This document shows, piece after piece, positions 29,301 through 36,541 of a DNA stretch of 64,000 nucleotides. This DNA comes from a virus, in the IMG/VR virus record IMGVR_UViG_3300032050_000036, positions 1-64,000 of that record. The stretch is one strand, 5' to 3'. Both the position numbers and the translations under genes were made by a program. Position 1 is the first letter of the stretch, and every line of letters starts with the position of its first letter. The notes under the pieces were generated by a model. It was not told the origin of the DNA. It made no database searches and worked only from the letters and a program-made list of their open reading frames with translations.

Positions 29301-29600
29301 CCTGTGGACGAGATAAAAGGATCTGATTCTGCTTTAGTTAAATTCTTAAACTACAGGATGTTGCCATATAAGGATGACGAATTATTTGTGGTATCCTTTA
29401 AACCTAGGATAACGAAAGCAGGGAAAAAGATGGCTTCTCTAACTCTAGCAGACACATCTAGAGAACTTCATCCAGTAACAGTATTTCCTACTGCATTTGC
29501 TAAAGCATATATGAAGATTGAAGAAGGACACGCATATAAATTTGAATTAGGTAAAACTAAAGACGGTACAGTAATATTGGAGGATATAAATGTCGGTTAG
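26322..29600 (+). CDS. dnaE: DNA polymerase III alpha subunit (DnaE type)
   Basis: This 1092-residue polymerase carries an N-terminal PHP domain (HLHTHFSLFDG at residues 7-17, ITDHGSLSG, later PDCHHVDQ) whose metal-binding histidines look intact, so it may proofread by itself. The polymerase active site contains DFPDIDTDIQD near residue 419, with the family's catalytic aspartates, after GPGRGSSAGSLLCY. A GYSFNKSHAVAYS segment follows, and the C-terminus has an OB-like region (SFILMGMVKGIKRGKGWSRV). It is close to the bacterial length (about 1150). No separate exonuclease or clamp gene is visible in the window. Confidence 0.95.
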   Translation: MNYVPLHLHTHFSLFDGIGLPSEYVDRATKLGMPAIAITDHGSLSGHREMYRVAKSNGIKPILGIEGYMCEDRFDQRDKSERTDQLDMVYNHIILLAKNKVGLENLNKLNEIAWTEGYYKKPRIDFDVLSKYKEGIIVSSACPSGIVAKSIELGELGMAKKYIKWFKEEFGDDYYLEVMPHNDESINRTILQLADEFKIKPIVTPDCHHVDQSQKEIQELKLILNTYSNKIQKDATYEKSKKQGDLMKRLDYLYGADRQMSFNKFDIHLLSYEEIKEAMEKQAVWRTDIYENTIDLANKIEDYDIQDGLNLLPVQYKNPDKQLSDLAYQGLKDKGLFDNQVYIDRLEEELKVIKDKNFGPYFLVVQSMISWAKKEGIMVGPGRGSSAGSLLCYALGITDIDPIEHGLLFFRFINPERNDFPDIDTDIQDSRRDEVKDYLVRQYKHVASIATFLEFKDKGVVRDVARALNIPLVDVNKVLKLVDTWDEYCSSKTTAWFREKYPEVEQYGEQLRGRIRGTGIHAAGVVTSKNPIFRYAPMETRNSPGSDERIPVVAVDMEEAEKIGLIKIDALGLKTLSVINDTLKIIKEREGTEINLLNLDMDDSKVYQMLSEGYTKGVFQCEATPYTNLLVKMGVKNLAELSASNALVRPGAMNTIGKDYIERKHGRQAVNYLHQTMKPFTEETYGCILYQEQVMQACVQLGGMSWSEADKVRKIIGKKKDAREFDVFRDKFVDGASKFVSPNQARDLWHDFEAHAGYSFNKSHAVAYSTLSYWTAWLKYYYPIEFMYSLLKNERDKDARTEYLIEAKRMGISIKLPHINDSDIDFKIEGKGIRFGLSGIKFISDKIAERYISARPFKSFEEVKTFTFTKGNGVNSRALEALRVIGAATFPDNPRNDNEIRENLYEYLGLPEFTQTVPSHYHAFINQVEDFEEKGSFILMGMVKGIKRGKGWSRVEILDKTGSIGVFDEEQTTIEAGRSYIALCSDNRIVSAVPVDEIKGSDSALVKFLNYRMLPYKDDELFVVSFKPRITKAGKKMASLTLADTSRELHPVTVFPTAFAKAYMKIEEGHAYKFELGKTKDGTVILEDINVG

Positions 29601-30603
29601 TCTTGAAGATGTATTAGCACAACTAAATCCTAAATTAAGAAAGAGCATTCTTGTAGGAGATGAAGTTCCTAAAACAGAATATGCTACAACTCCAAGTTTT
29701 GGACTAAACCGTGCATTAAATGGTGGATTACCGTATGGCAGACAAGTTCTTGTTTGGGGTAGCAAGTCAAGTGCAAAATCATCTTTATGCCTTCAAACAA
29801 TTGCATTAGCACAAAAAGAGGGAAAGGTATGTGCATGGATAGATGCAGAAATGTCATACGACAAAGATTGGGCAGAAAAGTTAGGTGTAGATACTTCAAA
29901 ATTAATTGTTTCACAAGCAAGAACTATTAATGAAATGGTAGATGTTGGAGTAAATCTAATTGAGGCTGGAGTTGACATAATTGTTGTTGACTCAATTACT
30001 TCTTTGCTTCCAGCAATTTATTTTGAAAAAGATTCATCAGAATTAAAGCAATTAGAAAATACAAAACAAATTGGTGCAGAGTCTCGTGACTTCAGCAATG
30101 CTTGGAAAATGCTCAACTATGCAAATAATAAGGTTAAGCCAACATTGTTAATTCTTATTTCTCAATCCAGAAATAACATTAATGCAATGTATACAAGCCA
30201 ACAACCAACTGGTGGTCAGGCTACTAAATTTTATTCATCAACTGTAATAAAACTGTTTTCATCTGAATCAGATAATCAGGCATTGAAAGGAAAAATATAT
30301 GTTGGTGACAAGGCTATTGAAGAAAAGATTGGTAGAAAGATTAGATGGGAACTCCAGTTTTCCAAAACCTCTCCTGCATTTCAGTCTGGCGAGTATGATT
30401 TCTATTTTAGAGGCGATAACTTGGGCATTGATGGGGTCGCTGATCTTGTTGACACTGCTGAACTTGTTGGCATAGTTGAAAGAACTGGCGCATGGTATTT
30501 ACTTCCAGATGGCTCAAAAGTTCAGGGTAGAGAGGGATTTGTTAATCGTGTAAGAGAGGATCTTGATCTACAAAAAATGATTAAGGATAAAATAGGTGAG
30601 TAA
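29590..30603 (+). CDS. Recombinase, RecA/UvsX type
   Basis: This 337-residue protein should drive strand exchange. The Walker A reads WGSKSSAKSSL near residue 57: the glycine before the lysine seen in bacterial RecA is alanine here, a pattern closer to T4 UvsX, which also lacks it. Walker B is VDIIVVDSITSLLP. A loop containing RNNINAMYTSQQPTGGQATK follows, like the UvsX/RecA DNA-binding loops. Start overlaps the end of the polymerase gene with a tggagg Shine-Dalgarno. Confidence 0.88.
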   Translation: MSVSLEDVLAQLNPKLRKSILVGDEVPKTEYATTPSFGLNRALNGGLPYGRQVLVWGSKSSAKSSLCLQTIALAQKEGKVCAWIDAEMSYDKDWAEKLGVDTSKLIVSQARTINEMVDVGVNLIEAGVDIIVVDSITSLLPAIYFEKDSSELKQLENTKQIGAESRDFSNAWKMLNYANNKVKPTLLILISQSRNNINAMYTSQQPTGGQATKFYSSTVIKLFSSESDNQALKGKIYVGDKAIEEKIGRKIRWELQFSKTSPAFQSGEYDFYFRGDNLGIDGVADLVDTAELVGIVERTGAWYLLPDGSKVQGREGFVNRVREDLDLQKMIKDKIGE

Positions 30604-30772
30604 ATATACCATTTACGAAGGAAAATTTCCTTGTAAAATTTGTAAAGAAGAAGTAAAAACTCTTCGTCTTTATGCAGATACTGGAATGTCTTCTTGGATG
30701 TGTTCTAAAAAACATTTATCTGAAAGTCAATTATTTAAAGTAGGATATAAAAAGGCTAAAAGACATGAGTGA
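30596..30772 (+). CDS. Small zinc-finger protein
   Basis: A 58-residue reading frame starts at GTG inside the recombinase end and overlaps the next start by eight bases, filling the gap exactly. It has CKIC at residues 13-16 and a MCSKKH segment (C36, H40), a likely C2-C-H zinc site, with a basic C-terminus. Conserved size, overlap on both sides and metal ligands support a real gene. Function unknown; nucleic-acid binding is plausible. Confidence 0.7.
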   Translation: MSKYTIYEGKFPCKICKEEVKTLRLYADTGMSSWMCSKKHLSESQLFKVGYKKAKRHE

Positions 30773-31049
30773 AAAAAATGAAAGCAAAAGGATAGGTGCA
30801 AAACAACACAAAAATTCTGGTAGAAATACTCATAAAGGTGACGCCACCTGGAATAACTTTACAGTAGATTTTAAAGAAGTTGGAAAATCATTTACAATCA
30901 ATAAGGACGTATGGGCAAAAGTGGTAACAGATGCTATTAAAAATGGTAATGACCCAGCAATTATTGTTATTATTGGAGATGGAAACAATAAGATTAGATT
31001 GGCTATAACTGAATTTGCTATATTAGAACAACTAGTGGATGGTGTATAA
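30765..31049 (+). CDS. Probable PDDEXK-type Holliday-junction resolvase
   Basis: This 94-residue protein resembles small phage resolvases: KRIGAKQHKNSGRNTHKGDA provides the basic start and the GD-type aspartate, then TVDFKEVGKSFTI gives the D/E-x-K pair, and DPAIIVIIGDG a core strand. These are the catalytic features of the PD-(D/E)XK fold in its minimal form. The neighbouring recombinase and Cas4-like nuclease fit a recombination role. The stop TAA (31047-31049) lies inside the next promoter. Confidence 0.55.
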   Translation: MSEKNESKRIGAKQHKNSGRNTHKGDATWNNFTVDFKEVGKSFTINKDVWAKVVTDAIKNGNDPAIIVIIGDGNNKIRLAITEFAILEQLVDGV

Positions 31050-31050
31050 T
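31043..31050 (+). promoter_or_regulatory. -10 promoter containing the upstream stop codon
   Basis: TG directly followed by TATAAT, with TAA as the stop of the resolvase-like gene. The ATG at 31057 is six bases after the hexamer and has no Shine-Dalgarno, so a leaderless transcript is expected. Confidence 0.5.
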
Positions 31051-31056
31051 AGATAT

Positions 31057-31659
31057 ATGGAAACAATGGAACAAATAGAAAATATTATAGTAGACAATGT
31101 TTTAAGTGATGAAGATATAAAAAATATTTATGATATAGTCAATTCTACAGATTTTGAGACAACTATTGTTCAACGCTCAATGGGGCATAGAGCATATCTC
31201 GTATCTTTGGGAGAAGACATAAGGCTTAAACTTGAAAAAACAATTCAAGATATATATGGACAAGACTGGATCTTAAACGCATATCAGTTTGCAAGATATA
31301 CCACCGAATGGGGATATCAATTAAAACTATATCCACATTTTGATGACGCTTTTGAAGATCATAAACTAACTTTTGATGTTCAAATAAAAGGAACAAAGCC
31401 ATGGCCAATAGTTATAGAAGGAAACCCTATAACATTAAAAAATAATCAGGGATTGGTGTTTTCAGGTACAGATCAAATACACTGGCGTGAGTATTTAGAT
31501 TTTGACAGCAATGATTATTTTGATATGATTTTTTGTCATTTTACTAAAGTAAATGATCCAAGAGGAAAAGTTACCAAAGAGTGGATCGATAAAATGTCAA
31601 TTAAAGAAAAATATTGGAAAGAAAAGTGCAATATTCCTGAAGAGGCCATAGAGTTATGA
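31057..31659 (+). CDS. 2-oxoglutarate/Fe(II) oxygenase-like protein
   Basis: This 200-residue protein has the ligand spacing of 2OG/Fe(II) dioxygenases: HFD (H94, D96) in KLYPHFDDAFEDHKLTFDVQ, then a second histidine H142 in GTDQIHWREYL. Strands between them (PWPIVIEGNPITLKNNQGLV) match the double-stranded beta-helix. It lies inside the DNA module, apart from the oxygenase cluster at 43-48 kb. An in-frame ATG six codons upstream overlaps the promoter; 31057 is preferred. Substrate unknown; protein or nucleotide hydroxylation are both possible. Confidence 0.65.
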   Translation: METMEQIENIIVDNVLSDEDIKNIYDIVNSTDFETTIVQRSMGHRAYLVSLGEDIRLKLEKTIQDIYGQDWILNAYQFARYTTEWGYQLKLYPHFDDAFEDHKLTFDVQIKGTKPWPIVIEGNPITLKNNQGLVFSGTDQIHWREYLDFDSNDYFDMIFCHFTKVNDPRGKVTKEWIDKMSIKEKYWKEKCNIPEEAIEL

Positions 31660-31970
31660 ATGATACAGTTTCAAATCAAACAACATTAGAAATGATTAAT
31701 GGTCTTTCAGAAATATCAGATTATATGGAAGATGAAGAACTTACTGTTGCGCTAACTACAATAGCCAAATTAATATTGAAGCCAGATATTCCTATGAATG
31801 TTGCTACATTAGAGATAGTAAGATTACAGGCTATAGCATCAAAAATGTCATTAAGGGCAACTTGGATGGCAAATGTTGACAAGTCTAATAGAAATAAAAA
31901 AAATTTATATTATACAGCAGCAGAATCTATCAATAATCTTGTTTCTGCACTAAAATATATAACTAGATGA
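31656..31970 (+). CDS. Helical protein, unknown
   Basis: This 104-residue protein overlaps the oxygenase stop by four bases. It is almost wholly helical (LEMINGLSEISDYMEDEELT; LEIVRLQAIASKMSLRATWM; AESINNLVSALKYI), acidic at the start and basic in the middle. No motif is recognised. Coupling to the oxygenase gene suggests co-expression. Confidence 0.55.
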   Translation: MNDTVSNQTTLEMINGLSEISDYMEDEELTVALTTIAKLILKPDIPMNVATLEIVRLQAIASKMSLRATWMANVDKSNRNKKNLYYTAAESINNLVSALKYITR

Positions 31971-31974
31971 TATC

Positions 31975-31983
31975 TGATATAAT
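31975..31983 (+). promoter_or_regulatory. Extended -10 promoter (TGATATAAT)
   Basis: A perfect TG-N-TATAAT stands in the 35-base gap before the Cas4-like gene. A weak aagga Shine-Dalgarno follows, so this transcript is leadered. Confidence 0.6.
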
Positions 31984-32005
31984 TAACTAAAATTAAGGAT
32001 AAAAA

Positions 32006-32869
32006 ATGACAAAAAATTTATTACAGCAAGTTATGATAAAAGATGCAGGTAAAAAGAAAAGTAATTATCCAGAAGAGGATACTAGTTTTATAGAGGGCTT
32101 AATTCAAAAAATAGAGTCTGGATATCTTACAAAAACAAAACCAAGGTTTAGTAAAAAAACAAACTTTTCTGCATCAGCGCTAACATATGGTGCTGGAGAA
32201 TGTCCAAGATATTGGTTCTTGGCTTTTGATGGGCAGGTTCATCATGATAATTCAGATGCATATGGTGTTGCAAACAGAACAAATGGAACGTTAGGCCATG
32301 AAAGAATTCAAGAAGCAATCAAAGACGCTGGCCTTCTTGATGAAACAATGGAGATGGATACAATCCCACGTAAGTATAATAAGCAGACTCATCCAGCAAT
32401 GGAGTTTAGAGTTAAAACAGAAGACCCTCCTTTTGATGGTTACGGCGACGTTATGCTTAACTATAATGGAGAAAGACTAGTTGGTGAAATTAAAACAATT
32501 ACTAACGAAGGATTTGAATATAAAAAGAATAGCAGAAAGCCTAAGATGGGTCATCTTATGCAGTTGCTAATATATATGAAGGTTTGGAAAATTGGTAAAG
32601 GCGTAATGATTTATGAAAATAAAAATAATCATGAGTTATTAACTTTACCTGTAGTAGTAAATGATCATTACCGTCGGTGGGTAGACCAGGCATTTGATTG
32701 GATGAGGGAAGTTTATAAGGCTTGGCAGGAAAGAAATTTGCCACAGAAGCCTTATAGGTCAAACTCTAAAATTTGTAAAGTATGTCCAATTCAAAAAGCA
32801 TGTGCTGAAGCAGAGACAGGGGTAATTAAACTTAGACCTCTGGAGTTGCTAGAAGATGAAAAATTGTAA
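32006..32869 (+). CDS. Cas4/RecB-like exonuclease with Fe-S cysteines
   Basis: This 287-residue protein matches the Cas4-like branch of PD-(D/E)XK nucleases: an early cysteine in GAGECPRYWFLAFDG, the DGYGDVMLNYNGERLVGEIKTI segment giving the catalytic D and E-x-K, the helix MGHLMQLLIYMKVWKIGKG with the conserved Gln, and a late ICKVCPIQKACAEAE cluster. The four cysteines probably hold an Fe-S cluster. Such enzymes resect DNA ends in phage recombination. No CRISPR array or other cas gene is present. Confidence 0.8.
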   Translation: MTKNLLQQVMIKDAGKKKSNYPEEDTSFIEGLIQKIESGYLTKTKPRFSKKTNFSASALTYGAGECPRYWFLAFDGQVHHDNSDAYGVANRTNGTLGHERIQEAIKDAGLLDETMEMDTIPRKYNKQTHPAMEFRVKTEDPPFDGYGDVMLNYNGERLVGEIKTITNEGFEYKKNSRKPKMGHLMQLLIYMKVWKIGKGVMIYENKNNHELLTLPVVVNDHYRRWVDQAFDWMREVYKAWQERNLPQKPYRSNSKICKVCPIQKACAEAETGVIKLRPLELLEDEKL

Positions 32870-33143
32870 ATGGTGTGATCATAATTTTGAATCATTAATT
32901 TCTTATCAAATATATTGTTCTGAAAAGTGTAGAGATTCTGCTACTAAAGAAAAAATAGCACAACGATATATACAAACTAGAAGACAGAAAAGAAAAGGAA
33001 AGAATCGTGTTTGTAAGAAATGTAATGAAAAACTTTCTATATACAATGACGATCCATTATGTACAAAATGTAACATTAACCCAAATCAGGTTAAAAGAGC
33101 ATTGAAAGATATAAAAAATAAAACAAATGATAAACGAAAATAA
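32856..33143 (+). CDS. Double zinc-finger protein
   Basis: This 95-residue basic protein has two Cys clusters: CKWC with YCSEKCRD (residues about 4-26), and CKKCNEKL with CTKCNIN (about 53-75), separated by a Lys/Arg-rich linker. The first resembles a treble-clef finger. It overlaps both neighbours (14 and 17 bases). DNA binding near the resolvase and nuclease is likely; the exact role is unknown. Confidence 0.6.
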   Translation: MKNCKWCDHNFESLISYQIYCSEKCRDSATKEKIAQRYIQTRRQKRKGKNRVCKKCNEKLSIYNDDPLCTKCNINPNQVKRALKDIKNKTNDKRK

Positions 33144-33714
33144 TTTACCTATTACAATTTGTTCTATTGATGCAAGTACAACTAGTCTTGCATTTGCATT
33201 GTTTAATGCACAAGAAAAAACATTAGGCGTTGTCGGTAAAATAAAATTTGATGGCAAAAATATTTATGAAAAAGTTATGGATGCTGGTAAAAAAACAAAA
33301 GCATTTTTTGATTACTATGGGGGGTTTGAGGCAATTGTAATTGAGCATACAGTGTTTATGAATAGTCCTAAAACTGCTGCAGATCTTGCGTTAGTCCAAG
33401 GAGCCATACTTGGAGCAGCAGGTCAATCAGCAACAACAATAATAGGAAAGGTATCTCCAATTACCTGGCAAAATTATATTGGTAATAAAAAATTAACTAA
33501 AGAAGAGCAGTTAACTATAAGATCTAAAAATCCTGGAAAATCAGATTCTTGGTATAAAACATATGAGCGTAACTTTAGAAAAGAAAGAACAATGAAATTA
33601 ATAGATATTATTTATGACAGAACTATTAATGATAATGATGTTGCAGACGCATGTGGAATAGGTCATTGGGCTGTAAATAATTGGGAAAAGGCTGTTGGAT
33701 TTGACAAGGAGTGA
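33127..33714 (+). CDS. RuvC-like Holliday-junction resolvase
   Basis: This 195-residue protein has an RNase H-like fold with RuvC-type acids: D in TICSIDASTTSLAFALFN, E in AIVIEHTVFM, and the late DVADACGIGHWAV pair. The segment TAADLALVQGAILGAAG resembles the helix of RuvC proteins that follows the second motif. A basic insertion (about residues 115-155, GNKKLTKEEQLTIRSKNPGK) may contact DNA. The window therefore has two possible resolvases of unrelated fold. Confidence 0.78.
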   Translation: MINENNLPITICSIDASTTSLAFALFNAQEKTLGVVGKIKFDGKNIYEKVMDAGKKTKAFFDYYGGFEAIVIEHTVFMNSPKTAADLALVQGAILGAAGQSATTIIGKVSPITWQNYIGNKKLTKEEQLTIRSKNPGKSDSWYKTYERNFRKERTMKLIDIIYDRTINDNDVADACGIGHWAVNNWEKAVGFDKE

Positions 33715-33716
33715 CT

Positions 33717-33872
33717 ATGGGTGCTAAACTGTATACAAATGAACTATGGCTTAAAAAAAGATATCATATTGATAAAAAATCTCCAGAGGCTATAGCAAAA
33801 GAATGTGGGGTTAGCGTGGAAACTATTTATGTATACCTTGCTAAATTTGGGCTAAGGAAGTCAAAGCGATGA
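33717..33872 (+). CDS. Small helix-turn-helix protein
   Basis: A 51-residue frame starts two bases after the resolvase stop (aggagtgact before the ATG serves as Shine-Dalgarno) and overlaps the next start by four bases. Residues 22-48 (SPEAIAKECGVSVETIYVYL) read as a classic helix-turn-helix and the C-terminus is basic (KFGLRKSKR). Likely a DNA-binding regulator or a terminase-linked protein. Confidence 0.7.
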   Translation: MGAKLYTNELWLKKRYHIDKKSPEAIAKECGVSVETIYVYLAKFGLRKSKR

Positions 33873-34225
33873 ATCCAGTATTTTCAGATGTCAATAATTT
33901 TAGATGTGATGACTTATACTTGCTTACAGTAGGCACATCTGCTGGCAAAGAGATATATGAATCTTGTCATGAAATTGCACATATGCTTATTAAAAAGAAC
34001 ATAGCATATGGAAATTCTGCATTAGAGCCAGTTCGTATTTTTAGTAGAGCAGACGCAAGAGAACAACTACATGTTCGTATTGACGATAAGTTAAGCAGAA
34101 TAATGAAGGGCACATCGTATGTCGGAGATAATGATATTGATGATCTTATCGGTTATCTTGTTTTATTAAAAATAGCAAAGGCAAAAGAATTAGAAAGAAG
34201 AGAGGCCTATGGTCATGTCGACTGA
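33869..34225 (+). CDS. Nucleotide modification-associated domain protein (DUF1599-like)
   Basis: This 118-residue protein has the signature of the DUF1599 / Nmad1 family: KKNIAYGNSALEPVRIFSRA, then VRIDDKLSRIMKG, then DIDDLIGYLVLLKIAK. This all-helical family, related in style to MazG-type nucleotide binding, occurs in phages and is associated with modified-nucleotide metabolism; its exact reaction is not established. The DDKLSR and DDLIGY acids could bind a metal. It lies just before the terminase genes. Confidence 0.75.
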   Translation: MNPVFSDVNNFRCDDLYLLTVGTSAGKEIYESCHEIAHMLIKKNIAYGNSALEPVRIFSRADAREQLHVRIDDKLSRIMKGTSYVGDNDIDDLIGYLVLLKIAKAKELERREAYGHVD

Positions 34226-34748
34226 AGAAGACTTAGTTAAACATTTGGATGAAATAAACGTCGTAGTTGGAGAATATCTAAAAGGAAATGATCCTACAAA
34301 AATTTCTAAAGATCTTGCAATACCACGCACTCGTGTAGTACAACATATCAATGAGTGGAAAGTTATGGCTTCAGCAAATGATGCAATTCGTGCTCGTGCT
34401 AAAGAGGCCCTTGCAGTTGCAGATACACATTATAATAAATTAATTGCAAAGTCTTACGAGGTGATTGATGAGGCATCATTAACTAATAATCTTGGGGCAA
34501 AGACCCAAGCAATTAAACTAGTTATGGATATTGAGTCTAAGAGAATTGATATGCTACAAAAAGCAGGTTTGCTTGAGAATAAAGAACTTGCAGAAGAGAT
34601 GCTACAAATAGAAAAAAAGCAAGAAGTGCTTATGGCAATTTTAAGGGATATTGCTTCTGAGTACCCACAGATTCGTGATGAGATTATGCGTAGACTTTCT
34701 GATGTTGCCAAAAAGGACGAAGTGATTACAATTGTCCACAATGTTTGA
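34215..34748 (+). CDS. terS: Terminase small subunit
   Basis: This 177-residue protein directly precedes and overlaps the terminase large-subunit gene. An N-terminal helix-turn-helix (NDPTKISKDLAIPRTRVVQH) should recognise the packaging site, followed by a long helical part (ARAKEALAVADTHYNKLIAK; TQAIKLVMDIESKRIDML) suited to ring assembly, and a C-terminal charged tail. An ATG two codons upstream (34209) is only three bases from the gagagg motif; the ATG at 34215 has better spacing. Confidence 0.7.
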   Translation: MSTEEDLVKHLDEINVVVGEYLKGNDPTKISKDLAIPRTRVVQHINEWKVMASANDAIRARAKEALAVADTHYNKLIAKSYEVIDEASLTNNLGAKTQAIKLVMDIESKRIDMLQKAGLLENKELAEEMLQIEKKQEVLMAILRDIASEYPQIRDEIMRRLSDVAKKDEVITIVHNV

Positions 34749-36516
34749 TGATTTTTTAGAAGCGCTTGCTGATAATAATTTTGAAGAAACTCCAGTAGAT
34801 GCAAAAACATTTGTAGAGTCTCTAGATTATTTAGGTCAGCCAGGATTATCAGATATTCAATATAATATTGTTGAAGCAATGAGTCAAATATATAGAAAAG
34901 AAGATCTTCAATCAATTATGGGAGAAGAAGAAGGTGCAAGGTACTATGAAAAATATACAAAAAATGAAATCATTTTACAACTTGGCAAAGGTAGCGGTAA
35001 AGATTTCACCTCTACTGTGGCTTGTGCTTATATTGTATACAAACTACTTTGTCTTAAAGACCCTGCAAAGTACTTCGGAAAACCATCTGGAGACGCTATA
35101 GATTTAATTAATGTTGCTATTAATGCACAACAAGCAAAAAATGTTTTCTTTAAAGGCTTTAAATCAAAGATTGAGAGGTCACCTTGGTTTGCTGGTAAGT
35201 ATGAAGCAAAAGTTGACTCTATTAGTTTTGATAAGTCAGTAACTGTTTATTCTGGACACTCAGAACGTGAATCTCATGAGGGTTTAAATCTTTTACTTGC
35301 AGTTCTTGATGAGATCTCTGGGTTTGCATCAGAAGTTGCAACTGGAAATGAACAAGGAAAGACTGCAGATAATATATATAAAGCGTTTCGTGGCTCAGTA
35401 GATTCTAGATTTCCTGATCTTGGAAAGGTAGTTCTTCTTTCATTCCCACGATATAATGGAGACTTTATTTCTGAACGATATGAAGCAGTAATTGCTGACA
35501 AAGAAGTAGTAACAAAGAGCCATAGATTTATTATTAATCCACTATTGCCAGAAGACGATAAGGATAATTGGTTTGAAATTACATGGGATGAAGATCATAT
35601 AAAGTCTTATAAGTATCCTGGAGTATTTGGTTTAAAAAGACCCACATGGGAAGTTAATCCAACTAGAAAGATTGATGATTTTAAGATTGCTTTCATGACA
35701 GATCTTGGCGATGCAATGATGCGTTTTGCTTGTGTCCCTACATATGCCTCTGATGCATTTTTTAAGCAGGCAGACAAAGTAAGAGCCTGTATGAGCATTA
35801 GAAATCCTCTTGATACTTTTAGAAGGTTTGAAGAAAACTTTAAACCAGATCCAGAAAAGATTTATTTTGTTCATGCTGATCTTGCACAAAAGCATGACAA
35901 GTGTGCAGTAGCAATTGCACATGTTGAGAAGTGGGTTAACGTTCAAGTAATTAAAGACTATGAACAGATATCCCCAGTAGTAGTTGTTGACGCTGTAGCA
36001 TGGTGGGAGCCAAAGGTAGAGGGTCCAGTAAATCTGTCTGAGGTAAAGCAATGGATACAAAACCTACGCAGACTTGGATTTAATATAGGTTTAGTAACAT
36101 TTGACAGATGGCAGTCATTTGATATTCAAAATGAATTACAGGCGGTAGGCATGAGAACAGAAACTGTGTCTGTTTCCAAGAAACACTATGAGGATATGGC
36201 TATGCTTGTATATGAAGAAAGACTTGCTATGCCTGCCATCGAACTTTTGTTTGAGGAATTAACAGAACTTAAGATTATGAAAAATGATAAGGTAGATCAC
36301 CCACGTAAAAAATCAAAGGACTTGGCTGATGCTGTGTGTGGCTCTATTTTCGGTGCTATTTCTCATACCCCTAGAGATCAAAACCTTGAAGTTGAAGTTC
36401 ATACATTTAAGGATAAGCCACGCAGAATTGACACGCTTCCTGAGAACGTGATACAATATAAGCCTAGTCAAATAGAAGACATAAAAGACTATTTGGATAG
36501 ACTAAAAACAATATAA
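34741..36516 (+). CDS. terL: Terminase large subunit
   Basis: This 591-residue packaging motor has an ATPase with Walker A-like LGKGSGKDFTST (about residue 80) and Walker B LLAVLDEISGF (about residue 184). The nuclease domain shows VHADLAQKHDKCAVA (first acid), LVTFDRWQSFD and KKSKDLADAVCGSIFGA (last acid), the RNase H-like set. It starts inside the small-subunit gene with no clear Shine-Dalgarno, so coupling is probable. A strong promoter for the next gene is embedded in its last 90 bases. Its location about 36 kb right of the capsid gene is unusual; head genes are not adjacent. Confidence 0.9.
   Translation: MFDDFLEALADNNFEETPVDAKTFVESLDYLGQPGLSDIQYNIVEAMSQIYRKEDLQSIMGEEEGARYYEKYTKNEIILQLGKGSGKDFTSTVACAYIVYKLLCLKDPAKYFGKPSGDAIDLINVAINAQQAKNVFFKGFKSKIERSPWFAGKYEAKVDSISFDKSVTVYSGHSERESHEGLNLLLAVLDEISGFASEVATGNEQGKTADNIYKAFRGSVDSRFPDLGKVVLLSFPRYNGDFISERYEAVIADKEVVTKSHRFIINPLLPEDDKDNWFEITWDEDHIKSYKYPGVFGLKRPTWEVNPTRKIDDFKIAFMTDLGDAMMRFACVPTYASDAFFKQADKVRACMSIRNPLDTFRRFEENFKPDPEKIYFVHADLAQKHDKCAVAIAHVEKWVNVQVIKDYEQISPVVVVDAVAWWEPKVEGPVNLSEVKQWIQNLRRLGFNIGLVTFDRWQSFDIQNELQAVGMRTETVSVSKKHYEDMAMLVYEERLAMPAIELLFEELTELKIMKNDKVDHPRKKSKDLADAVCGSIFGAISHTPRDQNLEVEVHTFKDKPRRIDTLPENVIQYKPSQIEDIKDYLDRLKTI
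36428..36457 (+). promoter_or_regulatory. Strong promoter inside the terminase gene end
   Basis: TTGACA, an 18-base spacer and TACAAT with an upstream TG (TGATACAAT) form a near-consensus promoter with both -35 and extended -10. The start would be near 36464, giving a leader of about 78 bases for the secreted protein gene at 36542. Confidence 0.75.
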
Positions 36517-36541
36517 ATAAAATGAATATACAAGGAGAAAA

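Noticed and set aside
32006-32869. Cas4-like gene as a sign of a CRISPR system
   Set aside because: No repeat-spacer array and no other cas gene is present; Cas4-like nucleases are common stand-alone phage recombination enzymes.
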